A stretch of DNA of 64,000 nucleotides from Tropicimonas sp. IMCC34043 (GTDB lineage: Bacteria; Pseudomonadota; Alphaproteobacteria; Rhodobacterales; Rhodobacteraceae), in NCBI RefSeq assembly GCF_003390845.1, contig NZ_QMEK01000002.1:248001-312000 (forward strand), given 5' to 3'. Made by a program: the position numbers and the translations under genes. The notes beneath the pieces were generated by a model. It was not told the origin of the DNA. It saw only the letters and a program-made list of their open reading frames with translations, and did not search any database. Of this stretch, positions 57,181 to 64,000 are shown piece by piece (the first letter of the stretch is position 1; the number at the start of each line of letters is the position of its first letter).

Positions 57181-58164
57181 ATGACCAAGATCCTGGTAAG
57201 CGGGGGCGCGGGCTATATCGGTTCGCACGCCTGCAAGGTGTTGGCGCGCGAGGGCTATACCCCCGTGGCCTTCGACAACCTGTCGACCGGCTGGGAACAG
57301 GCGGTCAGATTCGGTCCGCTCGAGGTCGGCGATCTGCTGGACCGGGCGCGGATCGACGAGGTCTTTGCCAAACACAAGCCGGCCGCCGTAATGCACTTCG
57401 CCGCCCTGAGCCAGGTCGGCGACTCGATGAAACAGCCGGGTCTCTATTGGCGGGAAAACGTGCTTGGCGCAGTCAATCTGGTCGAGGCGGCGGTCGCGGC
57501 GGGGTGCCTGAACTTCGTCTTTTCCTCGACCTGCGCCACCTATGGCGATCAGGACGGGGTGGTTCTGGACGAGGCAAGCCTGCAACTGCCGATCAACGCC
57601 TATGGCGCCTCGAAGCGGGCGATCGAGGATATCCTTGCCAATTTCGGTGAGAGCTTTGGCCTGAAACGGGTGATTTTCCGCTACTTCAACGTTGCCGGTG
57701 CCGACCCCGAGGCCGAGGTGGGCGAGTTTCATCGCCCCGAGACCCATCTTATCCCATTGATGTTGCAGGCAATCGATGGCCAGCGGCCGGCGCTGACGGT
57801 CTATGGGACCGATTACGACACGCCCGATGGCACCTGCATCCGCGACTATGTCCATGTGATGGATCTGGTCGAGGCGCATGTGCTGGGCCTCAAATGGCTT
57901 GAGGCCGGCAACGGCAGCCGCGTCTTCAACCTCGGGACCGGGACCGGTTTCTCGGTGCGCGAGGTGATCGAGGCAAGCCGGAGCGTCACCAACCGGCCCG
58001 TGCCCGTGGTCGATGGCCCGCGACGCCCGGGGGATGCGGTGCGTCTGGTCTCTGGCAGCCGCCGTGCGATCGATGAGCTTGGCTGGAATCCGCAGCGATC
58101 GACCATGCCCGAGATGATCGGCGACGCCTGGCGCTGGCATACGAGCGGCGGTTACGGCGACTGA
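57181..58164 (+). CDS. galE: UDP-glucose 4-epimerase
   Basis: 327-aa SDR enzyme interconverting UDP-glucose and UDP-galactose. NAD-binding GGAGYIGSH at the start, catalytic YGASK (Tyr-x-x-x-Lys) with Ser in FSSTCATYGD, and the GE-type YGTDYDTPDGTCIRDYVHVMDL stretch. Together with galU it supplies hexose nucleotides for exopolysaccharide or LPS. It converges with ptsN, leaving 105 bases without a clear terminator. Confidence 0.95.
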   Translation: MTKILVSGGAGYIGSHACKVLAREGYTPVAFDNLSTGWEQAVRFGPLEVGDLLDRARIDEVFAKHKPAAVMHFAALSQVGDSMKQPGLYWRENVLGAVNLVEAAVAAGCLNFVFSSTCATYGDQDGVVLDEASLQLPINAYGASKRAIEDILANFGESFGLKRVIFRYFNVAGADPEAEVGEFHRPETHLIPLMLQAIDGQRPALTVYGTDYDTPDGTCIRDYVHVMDLVEAHVLGLKWLEAGNGSRVFNLGTGTGFSVREVIEASRSVTNRPVPVVDGPRRPGDAVRLVSGSRRAIDELGWNPQRSTMPEMIGDAWRWHTSGGYGD

Positions 58165-58269
58165 GCCGTCGCGGCGCTCGTCCTGTCGTCGACAGGTGGC
58201 GTGAATGCGGTTAACTTCAGAACAGTGCCAACCCAGGGGCGGTGCCGGAAACGGCGCGGCCCGCCGCGT

Positions 58270-58734
58270 TCAGGCCGCCTGCGGTGACAGACCGGCCGCC
58301 AGCACGGCATAGATCGTGGCGGCATTGTCATTGGCGCGCAGTTTGGCACAGACCGCCCGGTCGCGCATGGTGCGCGAGATCAGCGCCAGCGCCTTGAGGT
58401 GTTCGACCCCCGCATCCTCGGGCGCGAACAGGGCAAAGACCAGATCGACGGGCTGGCGGTCGACCGAATCGAAATCGACCGGACGTTCCAGACGCAGGAA
58501 CACGCCGCGGACCTTGTCGGCGCGGGCCAAGCGGGCGTGGGGAAGGGCAATGCCATTCCCCACGCCTGTCGGACCGAGGCTTTCGCGTTCGAGCAACGCT
58601 TCCACGGCGCGCGGTCCGTCAAGGCCATAGGCAGACTCGGCAACCTCGCCAAGGCGCTGGAACAGCCGCTTCTTGCTGCTGGCCTCGGAAATCACCTTTA
58701 CGGCCTCTGGTCTCAGAAGGGTCGACAGTTCCAT
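58270..58734 (-). CDS. ptsN: Nitrogen-regulatory PTS component EIIA(Ntr)
   Basis: 154-aa phosphocarrier of the nitrogen PTS. The phosphorylated residue is His66 in GNGIALPHARL, preceded by RESLGPTGVG. It signals phosphate/nitrogen state to transporters and kinases. It is the last gene of the minus-strand run rnd-kdsD-lptC-lptA-lptB-hpf-ptsN, after hpf with 37 bases between. Confidence 0.93.
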   Translation of the reverse strand: MELSTLLRPEAVKVISEASSKKRLFQRLGEVAESAYGLDGPRAVEALLERESLGPTGVGNGIALPHARLARADKVRGVFLRLERPVDFDSVDRQPVDLVFALFAPEDAGVEHLKALALISRTMRDRAVCAKLRANDNAATIYAVLAAGLSPQAA

Positions 58735-58771
58735 GGTTCCTGTTCTTACCCCATCTTCGCCTCAGGCCGGA

Positions 58772-59350
58772 TCAGTTGAGGGACTTCGGGTCGATCCAGC
58801 CGATGTTTCCATCCTCGCGGCGGTAGACCACGTTGATGGTGTCCTTTGCTTCGGGACGGAACACCAGAACCGATGCGCCCAGAAGCTCCATTCGCATCAC
58901 GGCCTCTCCGACCGAAAGGCGCGGAATCTGGGTTTCCATCTCTGCGATGATCATCGGCTGAAGCGTATCGGGTTCTTTGTCTTCGGCCCCATCCTCCGAT
59001 GCGGCGAGGATATACGAGGCTGCGCCCGAGACTTCAACCGGCTCTTTGTGGTCCTTGTAGTGATCCTTCAGGCGACGCTTGTAGCGGCGGAGCTGCTTGT
59101 CGAGCTTTTCGCGGCAATCGTCGAAGGCAGCGTAGATGTCGTTGGCCCGACCGCCGGCCTTCGCGTTCAGACCAGTCGAAAGATGCACGGTCGTCTCGCA
59201 ATGGAACTCGTGCGCCCGCTTTGAAAAGATCACCTGAGCATCGACGGGGCGCTCCGAATATTTTTCGACCGTCTCACCGAGCTCGGATTTGACGTGGGTC
59301 TGAAGAGATTCACCGATGTCGATCTGATGACCGCTGATCTGGTAACGCAT
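58772..59350 (-). CDS. hpf: Ribosome hibernation promoting factor, long form
   Basis: 192 aa: N-terminal S30AE domain (about 1-105; AHEFHCETTVHLSTGLNAKAGGRANDIYAAFDDC) and a C-terminal dimerisation domain (about 130-190; LSVGEAVMRMELLGASVLVFRPEAKDTINVVYRREDGNIGWIDP). The long form pairs 70S ribosomes into 100S dimers in stationary phase. Located between lptB and ptsN, where rpoN usually precedes it. Confidence 0.94.
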   Translation of the reverse strand: MRYQISGHQIDIGESLQTHVKSELGETVEKYSERPVDAQVIFSKRAHEFHCETTVHLSTGLNAKAGGRANDIYAAFDDCREKLDKQLRRYKRRLKDHYKDHKEPVEVSGAASYILAASEDGAEDKEPDTLQPMIIAEMETQIPRLSVGEAVMRMELLGASVLVFRPEAKDTINVVYRREDGNIGWIDPKSLN

Positions 59351-59683
59351 CTCGCCTCCTTGAGGTTCTGATTTATGGTCCGCTCACCTTCTGGCGAACG
59401 TCCCGGATTGTGAAGCCGGAAAAGCAGAAGAGCGTGGCGGGGCATCCGAATGTCGCGGCAGGTACCGTGGCGGGTCGACCGACCTCGACTCGACGCTGCA
59501 CGGAGCGGCTTTGGACAAGTCGTCGGTACGGTGCGGATGCGGGGCTGCGTGCACATTTTCCGTATCTGGCGTCCGTTCGACCGCGCCTGTCAACGTCTTC
59601 TCGCCGAAAAATGGTTAAGACTTCGCAAATGATCGCGACCCGGCCCGCCGACCGGGTCGCTGCGCGGTCGCGCCAGGGCGGTG
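59351..59683. other. 333-base gap between lptB and hpf, without a gene
   Basis: I find no rpoN or other convincing gene here on either strand. On the minus strand a perfect TTGACA (59593-59588) lies about 240 bases before hpf, with a poor -10 (CAGATA after a 19-base spacer). This could be a separate hpf promoter. In many alphaproteobacteria this place holds rpoN. Confidence 0.5.
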
Positions 59684-60448
59684 TCAGCCGATGCGGAAGT
59701 TCTGGCCCAGATAGACGCGGCGGACGTTCTCGTCGCGCACCACGTCCTCGGCCGTGCCGCTCATCAGCACCTTGCCGTCGTGCAGGATATAGGCGCGTTC
59801 GACGATTTCGAGGGTCTCGCGCACGTTGTGGTCGGTGATCAGCACGCCGATGCCGCGGTTCTTCAGATCCATGACCAGATGGCGAATGTCGCCGACCGAG
59901 ATCGGGTCGACCCCGGCGAAGGGTTCGTCGAGCAACAGGTACTTCGGCTCGGCGGCCAGGCAGCGGGCAATTTCGACCCGCCGGCGTTCGCCGCCCGACA
60001 GCGACAGCGCCGAGGCGCGGCGCAGATGTTCGATCCCGAACTCAGACAACAGGTTCTCGAGCCGCTCGCGCCGCTTGTGGCGGTCGGGTTCGGTGATTTC
60101 GAGAATGGCGGTGATATTGTCCTCGACCGACAGCCCGCGGAAGATCGAGACCTCCTGCGGCAGGTACCCGATGCCGACCCTTGCGCGGCGGTACATCGGC
60201 AGCGTCGTGACATCGCGCCCGTCGATCTGCACGCGCCCCGACTCGGGCGTGATCAGGCCGGCGATGGAATAAAAGCACGTGGTCTTGCCGGACCCGTTGG
60301 GACCAAGCAGCGCCACCACTTCGCCGCGCTGGAGCGACAGGGTAACGTCGTGGATCACCGGCCTGCCGCGATAGCTCTTACGCAGTTGAACGACCTGCAG
60401 CCCGGTCGAGCCCGGCTCTTCCGTCAATCCGCGGGTCGGTCGGCTCAT
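59684..60448 (-). CDS. lptB: LPS export ABC transporter ATPase LptB
   Basis: 254-aa ATPase of the LptB2FG complex, powering LPS extraction from the inner membrane. Walker [10 protein letters not shown], signature LSGGERRR, Walker [14 protein letters not shown] and the H-loop [24 protein letters not shown] is typical of LptB. ATG overlaps the lptA stop (ATGA). A short N-terminal extension (about 18 residues) precedes the core. Confidence 0.96.
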   Translation of the reverse strand: MSRPTRGLTEEPGSTGLQVVQLRKSYRGRPVIHDVTLSLQRGEVVALLGPNGSGKTTCFYSIAGLITPESGRVQIDGRDVTTLPMYRRARVGIGYLPQEVSIFRGLSVEDNITAILEITEPDRHKRRERLENLLSEFGIEHLRRASALSLSGGERRRVEIARCLAAEPKYLLLDEPFAGVDPISVGDIRHLVMDLKNRGIGVLITDHNVRETLEIVERAYILHDGKVLMSGTAEDVVRDENVRRVYLGQNFRIG

Positions 60449-60993
60449 TGCGCGGGCTCCGCGGGGGGCGTGGCGCCGTCCTTGGTATCCTTGTTGAACA
60501 ACACCCGCACCCGGCCCTCCATCACGCCCTTCCCGGTGTCGAGGTTGACGGTCAGCGTATCGCCTGCGACGGCATTCTCTCCCTGGGTCACCACGACGTC
60601 GCCGGTTATCACCACCTCGCCTGAATCGAGCGTATAGGTGGCCTCCTTGCCCTCGGCAGCCTCGACCCCGTTGAACAGCGTCACCCCCCCGGTGGCGTGA
60701 ACCCAGCGGATCTCGGTCTCGCCAAGGGCGTTCTCGCCGTATTCGACGTCCGCCACCGCGGCGGTCATGCGCAGCGCGCCCTGGCTGACAAAGACATTGC
60801 CGGTGAACTTGGCCCGGTTGTCGTACTGGCTGAGATCGAGCCGTTCGGAGGTCACCTCAACCGGTTGCGAGCGGTCCTGCTTGGACGCGGTCAGCCCGAT
60901 CTGTGTGCCCTGCGCCGCGCCGATGCCAGGCGAAAGAAGCAGGAGAGGAGCGGCAAGCAACAATGTGCGGGCAATCACGGAAACGAACCTCAT
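60445..60993 (-). CDS. lptA: LPS transport periplasmic protein LptA
   Basis: 182-aa beta-jellyroll bridge protein, signal peptide ending GIGAAQ-G. OstA-like domain: [26 protein letters not shown], then a second [57 protein letters not shown] repeat. It carries LPS across the periplasm between LptC and LptD. Overlaps lptC (ATGA). Confidence 0.93.
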   Translation of the reverse strand: MRFVSVIARTLLLAAPLLLLSPGIGAAQGTQIGLTASKQDRSQPVEVTSERLDLSQYDNRAKFTGNVFVSQGALRMTAAVADVEYGENALGETEIRWVHATGGVTLFNGVEAAEGKEATYTLDSGEVVITGDVVVTQGENAVAGDTLTVNLDTGKGVMEGRVRVLFNKDTKDGATPPAEPAQ

Positions 60994-61601
60994 TCGGTTT
61001 TCGGCGTGTATATCAGTTTCACGCCGTCCTGGAAAACAACGACGACCGCATCGGGGTGGTCGGGGTCGGGTGTGACATTCATGCGGCCGGCGTCGATCTT
61101 GCCAAAGGGGCCGGTTCCGGTGACCGGCCCGGCACTTTCCATATCGATCTGGTCGAGCGCAGAGGTGAGATCGTCGGTCACGATGGTGTAGCCGGTCGAG
61201 GTTGTCACGCGGACATTCCCGATCAGCCGTGCAAGCGACTTGCCGGAAAAGATCGTGCCGCTGTCGGACTCGACCTCGATCTGTCCGCCATCTGCGGTCT
61301 CGAGCGTGCCGCGCATGCGCGTCGTGTCGACGATCGTGCTGTCCTCTGCCCGCGGGAACGCGGTGTCGGCCCAGACCCTGATCGCGCGCCCGTCGTTTGT
61401 TGTGCCGTTGAACATCGGCCGGTCGATCCGGCGCTCGCTGACCATTTCCTCGAGTTCCTGTTCGGAATAGGGCGGCGGATCCGCCGGCCCGTCACGGCGC
61501 GGCACCAGAAACAAGGTCGACAGCAACCCGAGCGCCACGATCGGCAGGATCACCTTCAACCAGGCAACCACGTGGGAATGGAGGTTGTCGGCGCGTGCCA
61601 T
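60990..61601 (-). CDS. lptC: LPS export protein LptC
   Basis: 203 aa with one N-terminal transmembrane helix (about 12-32, VVAWLKVILPIVALGLLSTLFLV) and a periplasmic LptC jellyroll domain (VWADTAFPRAEDSTIVDTTRMRGTLETADGGQIEVESDSG). It receives LPS from LptBFG and hands it to LptA. Three bases separate it from kdsD upstream. Confidence 0.9.
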   Translation of the reverse strand: MARADNLHSHVVAWLKVILPIVALGLLSTLFLVPRRDGPADPPPYSEQELEEMVSERRIDRPMFNGTTNDGRAIRVWADTAFPRAEDSTIVDTTRMRGTLETADGGQIEVESDSGTIFSGKSLARLIGNVRVTTSTGYTIVTDDLTSALDQIDMESAGPVTGTGPFGKIDAGRMNVTPDPDHPDAVVVVFQDGVKLIYTPKTE

Positions 61602-61604
61602 GGC

Positions 61605-62594
61605 TCAGACGATGCCGGCGCGAAGGCAGTCGTGGATATGCAGGATACCCACGGCGCCGGACGGCGTCCCGCCGGGTCTCGGTGCGGGCACGACAAAAAG
61701 GCAGGTGATCTTGCGCGCATTCATCAGCGCCAGCGCTTCCTCGGCCAGCGAGTCGGGCAGGATGGTGCGCGGATGCGGTGTCATCACCGCCTCGGCGCGG
61801 CAGTCGAGCAGGCCGACCATGTGGCGCCTGAGGTCGCCGTCGGTGACGATCCCGGCAAGGGAGCCATCGGCTTCGGTCACGCCCACCACGCCGAAGCCCT
61901 TGCGCGTCATCTCGAGCAGCGCCTCCTGCATCGGGGCATCGCGGGCGACCAGCGGCAGATCCGCGCCGCTGTGCATCAGGTCCTCGACCCGCGACAGCCG
62001 GGCGCCGAGGCTGCCACCGGGATGAAAGTCGCGGAACATCTGCGGCGTGAAGCGGCGGTGTTCCATCAACGCCACCGCCAGCGCATCGCCAAGCGCCAGC
62101 GTCATGGTGGTCGAGGTGGTGGGCACGATCCCGTTGCCGCAGGCTTCGGGGGCCTCGGGCAACAGCAGCGCGATATCGGCCCGGCTGAGCAGATTGCTGC
62201 CCGCGCGTTCGGCGACGCCGATCAACGGAATGCCAAAGCGGCGGGTATAGGCGATCATGTCGGCCAATTCAGGCGTCTCGCCCGATTTCGACACCAGCAA
62301 CGCCACATCGCCCGCCGCCATCATGCCGAGATCGCCGTGGCTCGCCTCGGCCGGGTGGACAAAATAGGCGGGCGTGCCGGTCGAGGCAAAGGTCGCGGCG
62401 ATCTTGCGCGCAATGTGGCCCGACTTGCCCATGCCCGAGACGATCACGCGGCCGCGCGCCTCGAGGATCAGTTCGACAGCGCGCACGAATTCCGACCCGA
62501 TCGATCCTTCGAGAAGGCCAAGCGCCTCGGCCTCGCGCTGGATCACCTGTCGGCCGGTGGCCAAAAGCGTTTGGGGGTCGGGCCGTTCCTGCAT
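61605..62594 (-). CDS. kdsD: D-arabinose 5-phosphate isomerase, KdsD/KpsF type
   Basis: 329 aa; converts ribulose-5-P to arabinose-5-P, the first dedicated Kdo precursor. SIS domain (about 35-165) with SGMGKSGHIARKIAATFASTGTPAYFVHPAEASHGDLGMM, then two CBS domains (about 205-329). It could be called KpsF, but the lpt context favours the LPS enzyme. Start ATG 62594 (MQERPDPQTLLATGRQ) lies eight bases after rnd. Confidence 0.93.
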   Translation of the reverse strand: MQERPDPQTLLATGRQVIQREAEALGLLEGSIGSEFVRAVELILEARGRVIVSGMGKSGHIARKIAATFASTGTPAYFVHPAEASHGDLGMMAAGDVALLVSKSGETPELADMIAYTRRFGIPLIGVAERAGSNLLSRADIALLLPEAPEACGNGIVPTTSTTMTLALGDALAVALMEHRRFTPQMFRDFHPGGSLGARLSRVEDLMHSGADLPLVARDAPMQEALLEMTRKGFGVVGVTEADGSLAGIVTDGDLRRHMVGLLDCRAEAVMTPHPRTILPDSLAEEALALMNARKITCLFVVPAPRPGGTPSGAVGILHIHDCLRAGIV

Positions 62595-62602
62595 GTTCTG
62601 GC

Positions 62603-63214
62603 TCAATGTGAAAAGACGTCGATCTCGGGCCAGCCGGCAAGGTCGAGCTGCGCCCGCGTCGGCAGGAACTCGAAACAGGCCCGGGCGATACCGATCCTGC
62701 CCTCGCGCTCCAGCATCTCGTCCAGAATGGCCCGCAGGCGATGAAGGTGGAGCACGTCCGAGGCGGCATATTCCTGCTGGGCCGCCGTCAGCAAGGGCGC
62801 GCCCCAGTCGCTCGACTGCTGCTGCTTGGAGAGGTCGATGCCGAGCAACTCCTGGCACAGGTTCTTCAGCCCGTGCCGGTCGGTGAAGGTGCGCACCAGC
62901 TTCGAGGCGATCTTGGTGCAATAGACCGGCGCCGCCAGGGCCCCGAAGGCGTGAAACATCACGGCGATGTCGAACCGGCCGAAATGGAACAGCTTGAGTA
63001 CGGCGGGATCGGTCAGCAGTCGTTCGAGGTTGGGCGCCGATGTCTGACCCTGTGCGACCTGCACCAGATGGGCGTTGCCATCCCCGCCCGACAGCTGGAT
63101 CAGGCACAGCCGGTCGCGGTGCAGGTTCAATCCCATCGTCTCGCAGTCGATGGCGACGACAGACCCCAGGTCGAGATCGTCGGGCAGATCGGAGTGATAG
63201 AGGAAAATTGCCAT
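62603..63214 (-). CDS. rnd: Ribonuclease D-like 3'-5' exonuclease
   Basis: 203 aa, only the DEDDy exonuclease domain without the HRDC tails of full RNase D. Catalytic residues: Asp23 and Glu25 in VAIDCETMGL, Asp in FHFGRFDIAV, and Tyr/Asp in EYAASDVLHL. It heads the Kdo/LPS-transport run, a position common in alphaproteobacteria. A role in tRNA or other RNA 3' trimming is likely; the exact target is unknown. Confidence 0.88.
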   Translation of the reverse strand: MAIFLYHSDLPDDLDLGSVVAIDCETMGLNLHRDRLCLIQLSGGDGNAHLVQVAQGQTSAPNLERLLTDPAVLKLFHFGRFDIAVMFHAFGALAAPVYCTKIASKLVRTFTDRHGLKNLCQELLGIDLSKQQQSSDWGAPLLTAAQQEYAASDVLHLHRLRAILDEMLEREGRIGIARACFEFLPTRAQLDLAGWPEIDVFSH

Positions 63215-63645
63215 GTCTGGTCCGGCTGGCTCTTGTCTATCTTCACCGGTGTCCTGATTTTGGCCGATTGTCCAGATTGCATGCGGTCGCGAAGCGATTT
63301 GTTGGTGGGCCGGTGGGGGCGCGGCGCCCCGGCGCAGGCGGGCCGGGCGAGCGAAGCGGCGCCATGCAAAGCCGCCCGGGGTCGCGGTCGCCCCATTGAT
63401 TCATTGTTAACGTAAACGGTTCAGAAATTAACTGGTCATTGCGGCTGCAAGCAATTATATAGGGTAGCGACGTCGCAGAGATGGGACGATCGACGATGTA
63501 ACGACCGAACGGTGATGCCGGATCCCGACGACGGGCCGGCGCCGAGCGGGGCGGCAGGGATGTTCCTGTCGCTGTTTTTGGGTTTTCGGGTCTTCGGGTT
63601 GTCCGGTTTCCCTGGTTCTTGGTTTTTGGTTTCGAGTGTTGACAT
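63215..63645. other. 431-base spacer with AT-rich promoter region and GT-rich tract
   Basis: No gene is evident. It contains a GC-poor block (about 63396-63470) with TATATA (63456-63461), likely a -10 for the last gene, preceded by only a weak -35, and then a strongly G/T-biased tract (about 63573-63643, repeated GGTTTT and TTCGGGT words) directly before the next start. The divergent rnd promoter should lie at its left part. The only open frame on the other strand is low complexity. Confidence 0.55.
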
Positions 63646-64000
63646 GAATGCCCAGTTTTCCGACCTTATGTCTGTTGACCCGTTAGGGTTTCAATGCATT
63701 CCCGAGGATCTGCTTGATGCCGCCTTTGCTCGGGCGGACAAACCGGTTCTGGTGCCGCGTACCTGCGACACCGGAGATCAGTTCTTGGATCCAGGGGTTC
63801 TGGCACAGCTTCTGGGGCACACCCCGTCCGCCGAGGAATGGTCGCAGTACCAATGGCGGTACCTGCATTTTTATGGGCTCTCGACGACATCGCTTCCCGG
63901 CAAGCTGCTCTATTCAGACAACCCCAGTCCGGTGCCGGTGCCGGGGTCGTCCGTCGGCTTGTTGACGGCTATGCTGATCGTGGCCTTCGTCGGTTTCGTC
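63646..64000 (+). CDS. Unidentified membrane protein (5' part, runs off right edge)
   Basis: 118 codons are visible from ATG 63646 (an in-frame start at MSVDPLGF is the alternative) with no stop. The first ~95 residues are soluble (FQCIPEDLLDAAFARADKPVLVPRT...) followed by a transmembrane helix beginning SSVGLLTAMLIVAFVGFV. I do not recognise the family. Position next to Kdo/LPS genes makes a polysaccharide role possible, but the part shown has no glycosyltransferase motif. No good ribosome site precedes it. Confidence 0.6.

Noticed and set aside
63436-63645. A 69-codon minus-strand frame with a Lys/Asn/Pro-rich N-terminus
   Set aside because: The apparent composition simply reflects the GT-rich tract read backwards; no start signal and no domain.

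Overview
The window is chromosomal, GC-rich DNA from an alphaproteobacterium, most likely Rhodobacterales (Rhodobacteraceae). The signs are the rimP-nusA-ylxR-infB block, a partner-switching style response regulator/PP2C protein beside an Hpt protein, a BacNav-type sodium channel with the TLESWSM filter known from marine roseobacters, the lptCAB-hpf-ptsN block without rpoN, and many ATGA/GTGA overlaps with GTG starts. I see no rRNA, tRNA, CRISPR array, insertion sequence or prophage. The genus cannot be named from the sequence alone.

Layout. 1-6.7 kb: the 5' part of mutS (leaves the left edge), maeB, a PfkB sugar kinase, exported msrA, then a class IV aminotransferase overlapping a sulfotransferase-like gene. 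6.8-10.6 kb: a membrane-anchored protein of unknown role, argG and ilvA. 10.6-16.4 kb: Hpt protein and RR-PP2C phosphatase, two Nudix enzymes, hslO, cca and a LysE exporter. 16.5-22.3 kb: two half-size ABC exporters, an RNA methyltransferase and a voltage-gated sodium channel in one run. 22.3-24.7 kb: two L,D-transpeptidases, a CAP-domain lipoprotein and a tiny secreted protein, all envelope-directed. 24.7-34.9 kb: hemH, a BioC-like protein, comF-grxC-nitrilase-marR, a patatin-like protein, thpR, ubiG, pip and an Na+/H+ antiporter.

35-41 kb: the transcription/translation operon rimP-nusA-ylxR-infB, preceded by a sigma70-like promoter and a terminator-like hairpin inside its leader. 40.9-43.7 kb: a 45-aa protein, mutT, argJ and a periplasmic PpiC-type isomerase on the minus strand, divergent from secA. 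43.9-53.4 kb: secA, a PstS-OmpA fusion, radC, dnaJ, dnaK, alkB, a possible structured small RNA and a 53-aa lipoprotein. 53.6-58.2 kb: an SH3-like secreted protein, cysQ-kdsB and galU-galE. 58.3-63.2 kb (minus): rnd-kdsD-lptC-lptA-lptB-hpf-ptsN, which combines Kdo supply, LPS transport and nitrogen-PTS/hibernation control. The last 350 bases hold the start of an unidentified membrane protein.

The strongest themes are envelope biogenesis (Kdo, UDP-sugars, LPS transport, L,D-transpeptidases, SecA) and protein quality control (DnaKJ, Hsp33, MsrA, glutaredoxin). Nothing here is a clear new defence or mobile system. The items most worth following are the aminotransferase/sulfotransferase-like pair, the rimP-nusA leader attenuator, the candidate small RNA at 53.1 kb, and the RR-PP2C/Hpt module.
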